Positions 27,105 to 39,578 of a stretch of 64,000 bases of DNA are shown here, piece after piece (position 1 is the stretch's first letter; every line of letters begins with the position of its first letter). The position numbers and the translations under genes were made by a program. Source of the DNA: Calvatia gigantea (Eukaryota > Basidiomycota > Agaricomycetes > Agaricales > Lycoperdaceae); the NCBI GenBank assembly GCA_025093985.1, contig JACAAK010000023.1, positions 62,001 through 126,000 of the forward strand, in the 5' to 3' direction. The notes under the pieces are model-generated. The model made no database searches. It saw only the letters and a list, made by a program, of their open reading frames with translations, and was not told the origin of the DNA.

Positions 27105-30100
27105 CTAGTTTCTTTGTCTCGGTGGTTGTTTGGGTGATAGTTTTTTGGATTTTCTGCCCCCTCTTTTATGGGTATCCTCCAGATGCCTTTTATGGTATTC
27201 AGCTATGGTCTCCTGAGCGTTTCCTAAGCTGGATTCTGCTGTCCATGTATCTTCTTCATTGCTATATCCCTTCCAGTGTACAAGGAACTGATATCCCTGT
27301 CCTCATTTTCTTTGTCCTCGGATCTCTTCTACCTTGTATTCTTCTTCATTATTGATGATCACTGGCTCAGGCGCTGGTGTTTTTTGTTGGCTCGGGAACA
27401 TTGCCTTCTCTACTGGGGTTAACAATTGTTCATTGAACACATCATGGATGGCCCATCCTTTTGGTAACTCGAGCCAATATGCTGCTTCTCCTATTTTTTG
27501 CTTAATTTGGAAAGGCCCATACCTTTTTTGGCCTAGCTTCTTTGATGGTTGATTGGTATGGACATTTGTGTTCTCTAACCATACTTTGTTGCCGATTTGA
27601 TACATCCTTGTGTTCAACTTGCTGTTATCATGTGTCTGTTTCATCTTTTCTTAGTAAGATCATAAGGCAGCTGCAGCATTGTTCCTTGTATTCTGGAGTT
27701 GTTTTAGGAAGTTCGTACTACTGGGGTTGTTTGTTATCCCATGATCCTTTCCTTTCCAGGGGTGTTGTCCATAATTGAGGTAGAAGGGCGTTTCTTGTGT
27801 CCTACTGTGTTTTTTGTCATTGTACTGGAATTCGGCCATGGGTAACCAATGTGCCCAGTCATTTTGGTCATAGTTGCAGTATAGTCGTAGGTATGTTTCG
27901 ACTTCCCTGTTGATCCTCTCTGTTTGACCGTTGGTCTGTGGATGGTAGGCTGTTGATAAGATTCGTTCTATTCCTAGTCCTTTGAACAGTTTGCCGGTGA
28001 ATTCTGATGTGAATTGTGGTCCTCGGTCGCTGAGGACTTTCCTCGGTATTCCATGTAGCTTCCATATTTCGTTCCTGTAAAGTTGTGCTATTTCCTTTGA
28101 GGAAACATCTGTCCTTGTCGCTATGAGCCATATCATTTTTGAGAACCGGTCAACAATGACTAGGATAGTATCTTTCTTTTCTGATTCTGGGAACGGTCCG
28201 ATGAGATTGATGCTTATTTCTTCCCATGGTCTATTGGGAACAGAGAGTGGGTGTAGCGGCGTTTTTAATGGCGTTATGCACAGTTTGTTTCTCTGGCAGT
28301 TCTGGCACCCCTTGATGCATTTTTTGACGTTGTTTCGTATCGTTGGCCACCAATAGTCTCTGGTGATTAGTTTGACCATTCTGTGTTGTCCAGGGTGCCC
28401 TGCGTCTGGCACGTCATGGTATTGTCACAGTATTTCCTCTCTGAGGGCTGGGTTGGGTAGTGTGTATATGCTAGCTCCTTTATAGATCATCCCATCATGT
28501 TCCAAGATGTCGGATCCCTTGTCATGTGGTTTTAGGGCAATACTCGTCTCCCTTCTTTGATTCGCCCTTATCCGGTCTGTGAATGTCGGTTGAAGGAACA
28601 CTTCTGCACAGAGTAGGATAGTCTCTTCGGATTCTTCTTCACTCCTTGGCTTGTCCTGTAGCCAGCTGTTTCGAATCATGGTGACTAGTTTTTCATCTTC
28701 TTGGTCTGGTTCTTGATAGATTCTGGACAAGAGGTTGGCTTTTGTGTTTGTTTTTCCTGGCATGTGTCATAGGGTGAAGTTGTAATCCTGTAATCGTAAG
28801 TACCATCTTGCTTGTTGACTGTTAAGCTTTTGCAGCTCTCTGTAGTATTTCAGGTTCTCATGGTCTGTCCAAATCTCAAATTTCTCCTCTACATCTAGTA
28901 GGTAGTGTCGCCATTCTTTTAGTGCATAGACGATGGCCAGTAGCTCCTTGTCATAGATCTCGTAGTTTTGTTCTGCCGGAGCAAGTGTTCGTGATGTGAA
29001 TGCGATTGGATGCCACTTTTTGTTCTGTTCTTGCGATAATACTCTGCCTAGTGCATAATTAGGGGTGTTGACTTCTACATGGAATTGTCCCTTTCTTTGG
29101 GGCAGAGCTAGGGTGGGTTCCTTGGTGATCTGTTGTTTTAGTTCGTTGAATGCTGATTGGTGTTCTTCCTTCCAATCCCATTCTACAGATCCTTTGAGCT
29201 GGTTTAGAGGGTTCACTATTTTGCTGAAGTTTTTTATGAATCGATGGTAGTAATTGGTAAAGCCCAGGAAACATTCTACCCCTTTCTTGTTTTTGGGTTT
29301 AGGCCAATCTTGTATGGATTTGACTTTTTCTTCTTCCATTTCGATGCATCTGTGTCCTATCTTTACTCCTAGCATTGGGATTTCTTCTGCGTCAAATATG
29401 CACTTTGACCGTTTGAAGCATAGGTTGTGTTCTGCCGCTCATTCCAGGAATCGTACTGTCTGTTCCTTTAGTTGTTCTTTGGTATCTCCTGGAATTGCAA
29501 AGTCATCCATGTAGTTCACAATGTCTCTGTCTCATAGTAGGTCTCGGAAGATGCTTGCCATCATTCTGGAGAATGTTTCAGGTGAGTTGCTTAACCTGAA
29601 ATACATCATGGTTGGCTCGAACAGTCCCTCATTGGTTAAAAATGCTGCTTTCTATTCATCGCCTTCTTTTATCCTGACATTGTTGTATCCCCAGATGATG
29701 TCGAGTTTGTTGAAGTATTTTGCCTTTCCTAGTTTGTCGATTACTTCTTCAATTTGAGGTAGTAGCATTTTGTCTTTTATTACCACATTGTTTAGTTGCT
29801 GATAATCTTGAATCAGTCATTTCGAACCATCCTTTTTTGGAATGAAGAATGTTGGGGCTGTATACAGGGATTTCAATGGTTGTATTCGTCCTGATTCAAG
29901 GTTCTCTTTGATGAAGTCTTTGAGCTCATCCTGTTCTTTGATCGTCATGTTGTATATTCTGGCATTTATCTCTCTGGAGGCGTCTTCGGTCAGGACTATT
30001 TTGTGGTCCCATTCCATTTGTTCTGGTAGTTTGTCGAAGGTTGTCTTGTTGAAGAGGTGCATAAATGGCTGAACATAATCTGGTAAATCAGATGGCTTGG

Positions 30101-30650
30101 TCAGGTCTGGTTCTTCTTCTTCTTCCCATAAGTCTTCAGTGGTAGCCATGCTCCAGAGTTTGTTTGTGACCTGAATGTTTTGGTGTGGGAAGTGGCAATC
30201 TGATGGGCATCGGATGAACTTGATTTCTCCCGTTTCCCAGTTTACTTTGGGGTTGTGCTTGATTAACCAATCATGTCCTAGGAATATTTCTGCCCTATCT
30301 TGGAGTTGAACTACTGATGCTTCAATTGTCTCTTTGTGTCCTTCAATCTCCATTTCAATGGTAGCTGTTTCTGTGACCTTTCCTCCTTGGTTTGTGGTGC
30401 CATCCACATTGAGTACTGTGATTTCCTGTTTTAGTTTCGTCATGGGGATTTGTTCTTCATCTATGAGTTTCTTGCTGATGCTGCTGGTGGTGCATCCTGA
30501 GTCAACAATAGTGTTGACCACAATGTCTTTTTTGGGGGTTTGTATATTTCCTTTTAGATTTAGTTCACACTTTCATTTCTGGGGGATCATGTAATATTTT
30601 TCCGATATCCTAGATACAAGTTTCTTGACTCGCGAGGCAGCACCTACTCG
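27105..30650 (-). pseudogene. Gypsy-1b pol, decayed (minus strand)
   Basis: Read from 30650 down: protease VDSGCTTSSIS near 30509, RT with [10 protein letters not shown] near 29835 and the NYMDDF box near 29510, RNase H (AFTSRTLAPAEQNY, DKELLAIVYALKEW), the integrase finger (GHPGQHRMVKLITRDYWWP), core (LIGPFPESEKKD, LSDRGPQFTSEF, NGQTERINREVE) and chromodomain near 27200-27350. Stops near 29525, 28766, 28424 and 27658 fall at positions where Gypsy-1 has sense codons. It is non-functional but full length. Confidence 0.9.
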
Positions 30651-31795
30651 GAGTCTTTGGAAAAATCCTGTTGTTCTCCTGAGCTAGTTTCTTTTACTGC
30701 TCAGATTTGTACTTTTTTTGGTGCGGTGCATGCTTTGGCGATGTGGCCTATTTTGCCACAGTTGTAGCAGGTCAACCCCTTGGGCTTCTTGCAGTCTTTA
30801 GTGATGTGTCCGAAGATGCTGCAGTTGTAGCATTTCGGCTCTCCTTTGGCATTGAAGATGTGACATCTGCTGCCTATCTCCATAGGTTCTCCCATTCCCC
30901 CATAAGTGGTTCCTGAGTTGGTCTTCTTGTCTCCTTGGTACTTGGATGCTTTGTATCCTTATCCTACAGCTAATATGGCCTCCTTCCATTCGGGGTAGGT
31001 ATCTGGTCGGGCACTGGGTGGATAGCCTGTGATGGTGTGGATAATATCTTGTCAGGCATTCTTTCATAACAAGAACATGGTGTGTCTGTTGTCGGTTTTG
31101 GCCTTGTTCTTAAGCACCTCAAATTCAATAAGGTAGTCAGCTGTGTTCTGATTTCCTTGTTTGAATTTCTCAATTTGCCATTCGGCTTTGGCATTCATTG
31201 CATTGTCGGAGAAGGTTTGTTTAAATTCTTCGGCAATGGCTTTCCAATCCATGGAGTCTTCTCCTTCTAGGATCTGTAGCACTTTCATTGCTGCATATGC
31301 TCCTGCTGTTCCTCCTCGCAGTCTGGCTAGGACTGCTATTGCTCTGTCATTGGCTGTCGCAATTTTGTTAAACTTCATGAAGAGCATCATGGCTCTCCAC
31401 CAGTCATCAAATTTGGTTCTGGTCCCATTGAAGAATCTGGGGTCAGGTACGAGGCCCTTCATGTTAGATGCGGGCACAGGTACAGTGTTGTTGGTCATGT
31501 CTGATTCTCCTAATTCTGATTCTGATTCTGATTCTGTTTCTTGGTTCTCCGGTTGTCTTAGCTCTTCCTCTGCTAGGTCGAGTTCATTGAAGAGTTCTGA
31601 TATAACTTCTTCTACTCCTGTTGGGTTTACTCCTTGTGTGGTGTCTCCGGGTTCATTGTCTGTGATTACAACTGGTTCTTCTGCAGGTACTTCAGGGTTC
31701 TCTACTTCTTCATCTGATGTGTCTGTGTCTTCTTCCTATTCATCGTCTGTGACTTTGAGCTGGGGTTCTCTGTATTTGTCAGGGTTCAAGCTCAT
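30644..31795 (-). pseudogene. Gypsy-1b gag, decayed (minus strand)
   Basis: ATG at 31795, TAG at 30646. The gag core reads FFNGTRTKFDDWWRAMM and AEEFKQTFSDNAMNAKAEW. Both zinc knuckles keep their cysteines (CYNCSIFGHITKDC, CYNCGKIGHIAKAC), unlike the first knuckle of Gypsy-1. A TGA in the motif before QDIIHT sits at the same codon as in Gypsy-1, so that stop may be old and shared or may have arisen twice at a CGA codon. Confidence 0.88.
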
Positions 31796-31876
31796 ATAAT
31801 GGCTCCTAGGTTCATCGTAGTTCGAGTCTTTTTCAACTCTATCCTCTGCAAGGTGAGGTGGAGATGCTTAACCAAA

Positions 31877-32182
31877 TGTTATGACCTTAGTCTGATAAGA
31901 CCTCAGGTTGCAGCTTGGGCTAAGTCTTGAGGGCGAGTAAGGGGAGAGAACTGAGATGGTTAAGCATACCAAATACAGTAGATGTATGTACACTTAAATA
32001 CTGAAGGGTCATCCAGTTAAACGGATGGAGTAACTACATGAAATGTCCAGTAAGGATGGTATAGTAGTTGGCACAAGTCATAGTTCAGAGATCGCTGGAC
32101 AGGAATAGACAAAACAGGTATATGAGTAGATAGGAATGCAGACAATGGTGGAACATGATTTGATCAATAGGAAATCATAACA
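31877..32182 (-). repeat. Gypsy-1b 5' LTR (306 bp)
   Basis: Reverse orientation, followed on its internal side (31864-31874) by the primer site. On the plus strand the LTR holds TGGTTAAGCAT (31957-31967) and the primer site ATGCTTAACCA, an 11-nt perfect complement with a 2-nt offset, as in Gypsy-1. Confidence 0.93.
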
Positions 32183-32187
32183 AGCAC

Positions 32188-34457
32188 CAGCTTTTCCTTA
32201 AACCTGAAAAGTGCGAGTTTGAGAAGACCCACGTCGAGTACCTTGGCCTCATCATATTGGAGAACAGTGTGGAGATGGACCTGGTCAAGATTACAGGGGT
32301 ACAAGACTGGCCCACTCCAGCTAACATGGGGAAAATGCAAGCATTCTTGGGATTTGTTAACTTTTACTGCTGTTTCGTCCATGACTTCTCCTATATAGCC
32401 CATCCCCTCTTCAACCTTACCAAGGCAGATACTAAGTGGAAATAAGGCACCACAGAAGAAATGGCTTTTTAAGCACTCAAGGATGCAGTCACCTCCTCCC
32501 CTGTTCTTCTCTCACCCGACAACTCTGCTCCTTTCTGCGTCGAAGCAGACAGCTCAGACTTTGTGACAGGTGCAGTCCTCTCTCAGAAAGCAGCAGACTC
32601 AGACCAATGGCATCTGGTGGCATTCTACTCAAAATCCCTCTCAGCGATCGAATGGAACTATGAGATCCACAACAAGGAAATGCTGGCAATCATCCATGCA
32701 CTAGAGGAGTGGAGGCACTTCCTCAAAGGTGTACACCACCAAGTTGAGATCTGGATGGACCACAAAAATCTAGAGTACTTCATGTCTGCCAAGAAACTTA
32801 ACCACTACCAAGTCTGCTGGTCCCTCATACTCTCCTGCTTTGATTTCTGCTTGCACCACCATCCTGGCCAAACCATAGGGAAACCTGATGCACTATTCTG
32901 TAGAGCTGACCATGGCACAGGAGCCTATGACAATGAGAACATTACCCTCCTCTCTGACAGACTCTTTGCCATTTGCGCACTTGAAGGGATTTTGATGGAA
33001 GGAGAGGAGCAGCTCCTGGTAAAGGATATCTGCTCTAGAAACCATGCAGGTGAACAAGAGGAAGCAGTTGCTAAAGCTACACAAGAACTCAAGCAGTCAT
33101 TGACCAAGACCGTGAGGAGTGCAGAATGGACAGAGCAGGATGGTCTACTCTTGTTCCAAGGGAAGATCTACATCCCAACAGGCTCTGATCTTAGGTGGAG
33201 GATAGTAGCTCTCTACTATGACATGAAGATTGCAGGACATACTGAATGATGGAAAATGCTAGAACTTGTCTTCTGCAACTACTGGTAGCCCCAGATGGCT
33301 TGATACATTGGTCAGTACGTTTCTACCTATGATCTCTGCATGTACACCAAGCCCATCTACCATCCACTGCAAGAAGAACTCCATCCACTCCCCATCCCTG
33401 GAGCCCACTGGAACATGCTCAGTGTAGATTTTGTGGTTGAACTCCTGGAATCTACAGGCTATAATGCTGTCATGGCAGTGATGGACTCTGTCTCTAAACA
33501 AGCCCACTTTCTCCCAACCCACACCACTGTCTTGGCTGAAGGCACAGCGTGGCTCTTCCTCCACAATGTCTGGAAGCTCCATAAACACCCCAACACCATC
33601 ATTTTGGACTGTAGACCACAGTTCGTCACTGCATTTACGAAAGAGCTTTACTGACTCTTAGGGATCAAGATGGCTGCCTCAACCACCTGGCACCCACAGA
33701 CCAATGGGCAGACAGAGCAGGTGAACCAGGAACTTGATCAGTACCTCTGCCTTTTCATAAACAAGCAACAGAATGACTGGCATGACCTTCTTCCACTCAT
33801 GGAATTCCAATACAACAACCATGTCCATGCTTCCACCCAACACTCCCCCTTTCTCTTAGACACTGGACATTACCTGTACATGGGATTTGAGCTGTGTCAG
33901 CCACCCTTGAAGATCGAATTGGTCAACAAGTTCACAAAGTGAATGGAGTTGACATTGGAGGAAGCAAAATCTGCACTGGTCAAGGTAAAAGACGACATAA
34001 TCCACTACTACAACCAATGACATACACCCACACTCACATACAAGCCAGGTGACAAAGTTTACCTCGAAGCAGATGACATCCACACCACCCACCCATCAAG
34101 GAAACTCTCTCACCAATGCCTTGGATTGTATGTCATAGACAAGCAGGTCAATGCTAATGCCTACTGTCTTCACCTCTCCCACTCCATGCAACACCTCCAC
34201 CTGGTTTTCAATATCATTAAACTCACACCTGTACCACCTGATCTGATTGAGAACTGCTGCACAAGACTCCCATCCAATCTCATCATTGTCAATGAGGAAG
34301 AGGAATGGAAAGTCGAAGAAGTCCTTAACAGCTGCGTCCACTGAAGACAACTTCAATATCTTATCAAGTGGAAAGGCTTTGGAATGGAACACAACTCATG
34401 GAAGCCAGCCAACAGAGTCCATGCCCCAGAACTAGTCCAGGAGTTCTACTGCAAATA
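32188..34457 (+). pseudogene. Gypsy-2 pol, 3' part: RT end, RNase H, integrase, chromodomain
   Basis: It continues the RT broken at 25784 (HQLFLKPEKCEFEKTHVEYLG). RNase H: VEADSSDFVTGAVLSQ, HNKEMLAIIHALEEW, with the TDH motif changed to MDH. The integrase core keeps D (SVDFVVELLE), D (ILDCRPQF) and E (NGQTEQVNQELDQY). A chromodomain near the end reads EEWKVEEV..YLIKWKGFGMEHNSW and is split by a TGA. About ten stops are scattered through it. It ends at TAG 34455-34457. Confidence 0.88.
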
Positions 34458-34562
34458 GCCCAGTGCCCCCCACCTCATCCATGCACTTACTTTCAGTTCA
34501 CTTCCCTTCCAATCAATCCAACACCACACATCGAGATGCTGTGATTTTGGAGGGGGGGTGGA

Positions 34563-34900
34563 TGTCAGAGCAACCTCTGACAGTTCCCCTGGACTGTCCC
34601 ACAACCCTATACACTCACCTGCTCTCAGCTGTGCAGACATGAGTAACAACTGGAGACCCTGAAGGACAATGACAGACTTATGTACATAATGAAACAATAG
34701 GACAATGGACAGTAACACAGTATATATTAACCTGTACACCTGCAAGGGACCCTTATCTGATTCTCTAAGGATTCCCCCACAGGTATGTAGTCTACACAGC
34801 TGCTTGTAATACAACTAAGGATTCCTCTGCAGTTACCTACTCACCTGCCTCATGAGAGCTTTGCATCCCCAAGCCACTCAGACTGCAGGTTGCCCTTACA
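34563..34900 (+). repeat. Gypsy-2 3' LTR (338 bp)
   Basis: It follows a run of seven or more G (polypurine tract, 34551-34562) and runs TGTCAGAGCAACC..CCCTTACA. TCCCT follows, against TCCCC before the 5' LTR. Confidence 0.9.
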
Positions 34901-34905
34901 TCCCT

Positions 34906-37392
34906 CCTGATTCAGTATTCTATCTACATTTAACACCATGATGTATTGTCCTAATTTCTGTGTGGGAATATTTTCTTCATCGATTAGTTTCTTGCTGATA
35001 CTGCTAGTGGTGCACCCTGAGTCTACAATTGTATCTACCATGACTTCTTTTCCTGGGGCTAGAATATTTCCTTTCAGGTTTAGTTTGTGCTTTCATTTCT
35101 GAGGAATCATGTAAAATTTGTCTGATATCCTAGATACAAGTTTCTTGACTCTCAAGGTAGTGTTTACTCAGAGTCCTCAGAAAAATCCTTCTTTTCCTCT
35201 GGTTTGGCTTCTTCTATTCCACAGATTTGCACCTTTTTGGGTGCAGTACAAGCTTTCACTATGTAGCTGATCTTGCTGCAGTTATAGCATGTTAATCCCT
35301 TGGGTTTCTTGCAGTCTTTGGCTATGTGTCCAAAGATACTGCAGTTGTAGCACTTGGGTTCTCCTTTAGTGTTGAAAATGTGGTGTCTGCTTCCTATTTC
35401 CATGGGTTTGCCCATTCCTCCATATGTCATTCCAGTGCTGGTCTTTCTGTCTCTGCAGTATTCAGATGCCTTATACCCTTTGTTATAGTGAGGTCTGATT
35501 ATTCCATAACTAGACCTGTTATCTATCTGCAGATGATAACAAAGGGAGGCTCCTTCTTGAAGGCTTCAAGTTATTTATAGTTACCTACAATGTAACTATA
35601 ATAACCTTCAGTCTACAATCAAGAACTTATTAGTGCTCAATTACAGCCCTTAGTCTTACAATAATTCTAGTAAGAGATTGAGAGGATTTCTTAAGAGTTT
35701 TATTAAGAGGTAAAAGGGTTGTAAGATTGAGTCTCCACCAAACCAAGTAGAAATGATGGGCTCTACTGGAGGTTTTGACCAGCTTATATACTACATTCAT
35801 ATATGTACTTGTTTACATTTACATTAGGAGAACAATGAGTGTGAACATTTCCTAATTAGGGGAACAATAGGAGTAATGTTTCCTAATAGAGAGAACAATG
35901 GTAGTTCTATAAATAATAGGGTCTAGGATTATTTGTTATAGATGTTCTAGAGTATGTCTATGAAGTTCTATGAAGTTCTAGACTATCTATTTATATAAGG
36001 GTTAAGGGTATAGTAAAGTAGTATAACTTTACTATGATTTGTAATCTAAAGTATATAATGTGGTATGACTTTGAAGTATTAGTAAGTGTATACTATTATT
36101 ATAATGTTCTATAAGGTTAGAACTATAATAATAGATCTGTATAGTATTATGTATAAGGTTTATACATAATCTATTATTGTTATGTTCGTTGTATATGAAG
36201 ATGTGTGAACATCTTCTATAGTCTTCATCTACACTAGTTGTAGTCTAGATAGTATTCATTGTTAGTATATTATAAGAATAATATACTTGGATCTTTGGTC
36301 AACATTAAGATGTTTAGTAGTCTTCATTGTTATACAAGTCTCTTCATAGACATAATATAAATCATTATTTATAAGAATAGATTATTGATCTAATCTTATC
36401 TGATCAACTGATTGATTAGTCATTATAGATTATGACTAATAATGCTATAAATATTGATATTCATAACACTCTTGCCTGATGGTGAGAATGGCTTCTGTCC
36501 ATTCTGCATAGGTACTGTATCTGGTCTGGTACTGGATGGGTAATCCATGATTGTATGGATGATGTCTTGTCTGGTATTTTTCTTGAGCAGGAACATTGCA
36601 TGTTTACTGTCAGTCTTCACTTTGCTCTTTAGGACTTCAAATTTGATTAGATAGTCAGCTGTGTTTTTGTTCTCTTGTTTGAATTTTTCAATCTGCCATT
36701 CTGCCTTGCTGTTTGAGGCATTATTGGAGAAGGTTTTCCTGAAATCCTCAGAAAACACTTTCCAGTCTACCAAGTCTTCTCTATCTAAGATTTGTGGTGC
36801 CTTCATGGCTGCATAAGCTCCTGCTGTTCCTCCTCACAACCTGGCTAGAACTGCTATGGCTTTGTCATCTGCTGTACTGATTTTGTTGAACTTTATGAAA
36901 AGTGTCATGGCTCTCCACCAGTTGTCAAACTTGGTACAAGTTCCATTGAAGAATCCTAGGTCTGGCACTAAGCCTTTCCCACTGGGTGTTGTTGTGGATA
37001 CTACAGCATTGTCAGTCATGTCTGAGCTGGTACTAGAGTTGGTTTCTGATTCTGTTTCTGATTCTGTTTTGGTTTCTCCTTGTTCTTGTGCTGGGTTCTC
37101 CTGGTATGCTAACTCTTCTTCTGCTAAGTCAAGTTCATTTAGAAGTTCTGATAATACTTCCTCTTCTCCTGTTGGGTTTGCTCTGGGTTCATTGTGTTCT
37201 GCTGGTTCTACAGGTACTTCAGAGTTCCCTGTCTCCTCTTTGTCTGATGTTTCTGATTTATTGTCTATGACTTCAAGGTTCAGTTCTCTGTATTTGTCTG
37301 GGTTCGAGCTTATATACTAGCTCCTAGATTTGTTATTGTTTAGGCCTGTTTCAGCCTACTCCTTGCAAGGTGAGGTGGGACACTTAACCAAA
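34906..37392 (-). pseudogene. Gypsy-3 protease start and gag (minus strand), with inserted solo LTR
   Basis: It resumes the element broken at 15654. On the minus strand gag begins near 37316, but the ATG of Gypsy-1b gag is ATA here, so the start codon is lost. The gag core (NGTCTKFDNWWRAMTLF), the knuckles (CYNCSIFGHIAKDC and a damaged CYNCSKISYIVKAC) and the protease DSGCTTSSISKKL follow. In the second knuckle the His is Tyr. A 988-bp solo LTR (35481-36468) splits gag. Stops are present throughout. Confidence 0.85.
35481..36468. repeat. AT-rich solo LTR, 988 bp, TSD CCCTT/CTCTT
   Basis: TGTTATAGTG..TTCATAACA with 6-bp inverted ends TGTTAT/ATAACA. CCCTT precedes and CTCTT follows, a 5-bp duplication with one C-to-T difference. 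Removal rejoins Gypsy-3 gag. It is very AT-rich with no ORF of note and no second copy in the window, so the family is unknown. Confidence 0.75.
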
Positions 37393-37507
37393 TGTTATGA
37401 CCTTAGTTGGGTAGAACCTCAGGTTGCAACTTAGGCCAAGACTTGAGGGCAAGTAAGGAAATGAGAACTAGAGGTGGTTAAGTATACTAAATACAGGGAG
37501 GTGTATA
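37393..37507 (-). repeat. Gypsy-3 5' LTR, first part (second part 51399-51592)
   Basis: Gypsy-1-type LTR in reverse orientation, TGTTATGACCTTAG.., cut at GTATA by Copia-F. It continues after Copia-F at 51394 (GTATG) to end CCACAACA at 51592; the parts sum to about 309 bp, the family length. The primer site 37382-37390 (ACTTAACCA) pairs with TGGTTAAGT at 37475-37483. Confidence 0.88.
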
Positions 37508-37917
37508 TGTTGAATCTCAATCCTATCTCAGATGTATCTATTTATAGATGAAACACTTCGGATCTAGAGAACTCACCCTACAGAGGTTTGAGCCCTTTAC
37601 AATACTTTGCATCATCATTTAGGTGCTATAGTGTGCTGTAGAATAATTCATAGCTTGTATAGATTATGCATACTACTGTGCCACATTATGCTCAATATAT
37701 GCTACTGGTAGATAGTATTTCTCCCTCTAACCAGGTTGTAGGGTATTATCCACTTGAACTTGTATATAAACCCCTCTAGGTAGTATGTAGCTCTTCAGAC
37801 AATTCTACTTGTTTATACTTTGAACACACTCTTCTCCAACCTTCAAACTCACTACACTTTGTAAATGACTACCTTTCTACACTGTGCTTTTAGCTGGTGG
37901 TAGTTGTTGTCTCAACA
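37508..37917 (+). repeat. Copia-F 5' LTR (3' copy 50980-51393)
   Basis: TGTTGAATCTC..GTCTCAACA followed by the primer site GGTTATGGACCCCAACT. The 3' copy follows GATGAAAAGGAG. A TATATAAA box is present near 37762 and in the 3' copy. Confidence 0.9.
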
Positions 37918-38119
37918 GGTTATGGACCCCAACTGCCTTTCACAATGAACTGCTCTATGGGTGCTGGATTAATTTCTTGAGAAAGGTGTTGTCATTACAA
38001 CCTGAATGAGCAGTCCCTCTTGGGCCTCCTCGATTCCTGGTCCATGTTGTTGACACACACTTCCATATATTCACTGTTAAAAAACATGTTACTGATCAAT
38101 GGTTGATACTCCAGATACA

Positions 38120-39578
38120 ATGTCTAACCTTAACAACATTAGCTTCACTCTCCTGACTCTGGTTGGTTACTCCAACTACAATGTCTGAATGATCAAGGTC
38201 CATGCATACCTTTGTATACAAGGACAACCCTCACTTCTCTACTTGTGCTGGGATGTTACTGGTAGAACAGCCGCAACTGCTGCAGCCATTGCAGCTTTCA
38301 CTGCACAGGAGTTGATTATCTACAACTTGCTGGAGTTATGTGCTCTTGGCATCTTGGAGTCATGCTTATCCAATTCCATGATTAACTATGGCCATAGCAC
38401 TGCAAGGATGTTGTGGACCCATTTGGCTAACACCTATGGTGCCCTGACTCCTTCTGCTAGCTATGCAATCTTTTTGAAGGCTGTTATGTTTGAATATCCT
38501 ATGGACAAGGATCCAGCTCCAAAAATCACTGAGTTGGAGCAGCAATTCCAGCTCCTCTCTGATGGAGGGATCAATATTCACGATTTCCTCTGGGCAATGA
38601 TTTTGATGAAGTCACTTCCACCTTCCTACCAGTCCATCACACAAACATTGTTGGTGTCTAACACCACCCTCAATACCTTCACCCTCACTACTGCTCGCAC
38701 TGCTGTCCTGTCTGCTTATCAGCAGAATGTTTCCACCAGTATAAACTGCTCTTACAACTGTGGTGGCCACCCCCAATACCAACAGGAGCAGCAGTAACAC
38801 CAACAGCAGAGCTGGCCCTGGCAGGGGCAACAACAGCACCCCCTGCAGCAGCAATAGCAGAGGCCTTCTGCCCTGTATTTGCAAGGACAGCAAAAGGGTG
38901 AGAAGAAGAAGAAGCACTACCCTCGTGGCAAAGAAAAGAAGCAAGGTGCCTACCAGGCACAAGACATTGACTTTGCCTTGTGTATTGAGGCTCCCTCTAT
39001 GTGCTCCCTCATCTCTGAGGCTCATGCCTCCTATTTGGCTCCCTTAGTTGAGCATCTTGAAGCTCCTAAGGAGCCCACTCCTACCTATTGACACCAGTCA
39101 TCCCAAAAGACTAAGGACTGTATCATGAAAAAGTATGAGGAGCAGCTTAATTTCAAGCCAGTGATGAACTTCAATGAGATTGATAGAGATGAGGAGAAGA
39201 AGACTGATGAGGTTGACCCATGGAGATCTCTGATCTCTGGACCAAAGAAGAAAGCCATCCATATTGAGTCACCTGATGTGACTTCGCCTGATCTCGTCTA
39301 CTTGGAAGATAGCAACGATGAGGATGCCAGAGAGGATAGACTATTTGGGTATGTAAAAGCCCCCTTTAAATTTCACAAATCTAATTTGGCTTCATTGCAG
39401 TCCTGTCGATGGATGGGATGGCACCCTGCAAACCCAAGGGATGACCACTCTTGAGCTGGATGCCATGATGGGAGAAGTTGCAGAAACAAAGAGATATGGA
39501 GATGTACTGATAGATATGCACTACTCCAGTCAAAACTGGGATGAGATGGTCAGTCAGGACCAAGCCACAGCTATGTAG
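38120..39578 (+). pseudogene. Copia-F gag with candidate 52-nt intron at 39349-39400, decayed
   Basis: ATG at 38120 (MSNLNNISFTLL). A TGA follows within 25 codons, then the capsid core (MFEYPMDKDPAPKITELEQQF, SLPPSYQSITQTLLVSN), a glutamine-rich linker near 38760-38885, a lysine-rich patch (GEKKKKHYPRGKEKKQ) and an acidic C-terminus. Near the end GTATGT..CTAAT..TTGCAG forms a textbook fungal intron. The spliced frame gives FGPVDGWDGTLQTQGMTT and NWDEMVSQDQATAM, ending at TAG 39576, and matches Copia-1 and Copia-C. The unspliced frame instead ends at TGA near 39452. Confidence 0.8.

Larger units (their letters stand above)
25785..32182 (-). mobile_element. Gypsy-1b, full-length decayed relative of Gypsy-1 (minus strand)
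   Basis: Two 306-bp LTRs (25785-26090 and 31877-32182) flank ORF3, pol and gag on the minus strand. TSD AGCAC is exact (25780-25784, 32183-32187). LTRs differ at about 17 sites, all transitions. Gene order and the ORF3 position match Gypsy-1. Proteins resemble those of Gypsy-1 with many substitutions, so it is a separate lineage of the family rather than a recent copy. Confidence 0.95.
15655..34900 (+). mobile_element. Gypsy-2, decayed chromodomain Ty3/Gypsy element, split by three insertions
   Basis: The 5' LTR (15655-15757 plus 22150-22384) and 3' LTR (34563-34900) are both 338 bp after removing Gypsy-1. The TSD is TCCCC/TCCCT (one transition). Internal order is gag with zinc knuckle, protease, RT, RNase H, integrase, chromodomain, as in fungal chromoviruses. 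It is interrupted in the LTR by Gypsy-1, in RT by a 601-bp solo LTR, and in RT by Gypsy-1b. Many stops and low CpG mark it as old. It sits in Gypsy-3. Confidence 0.9.
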
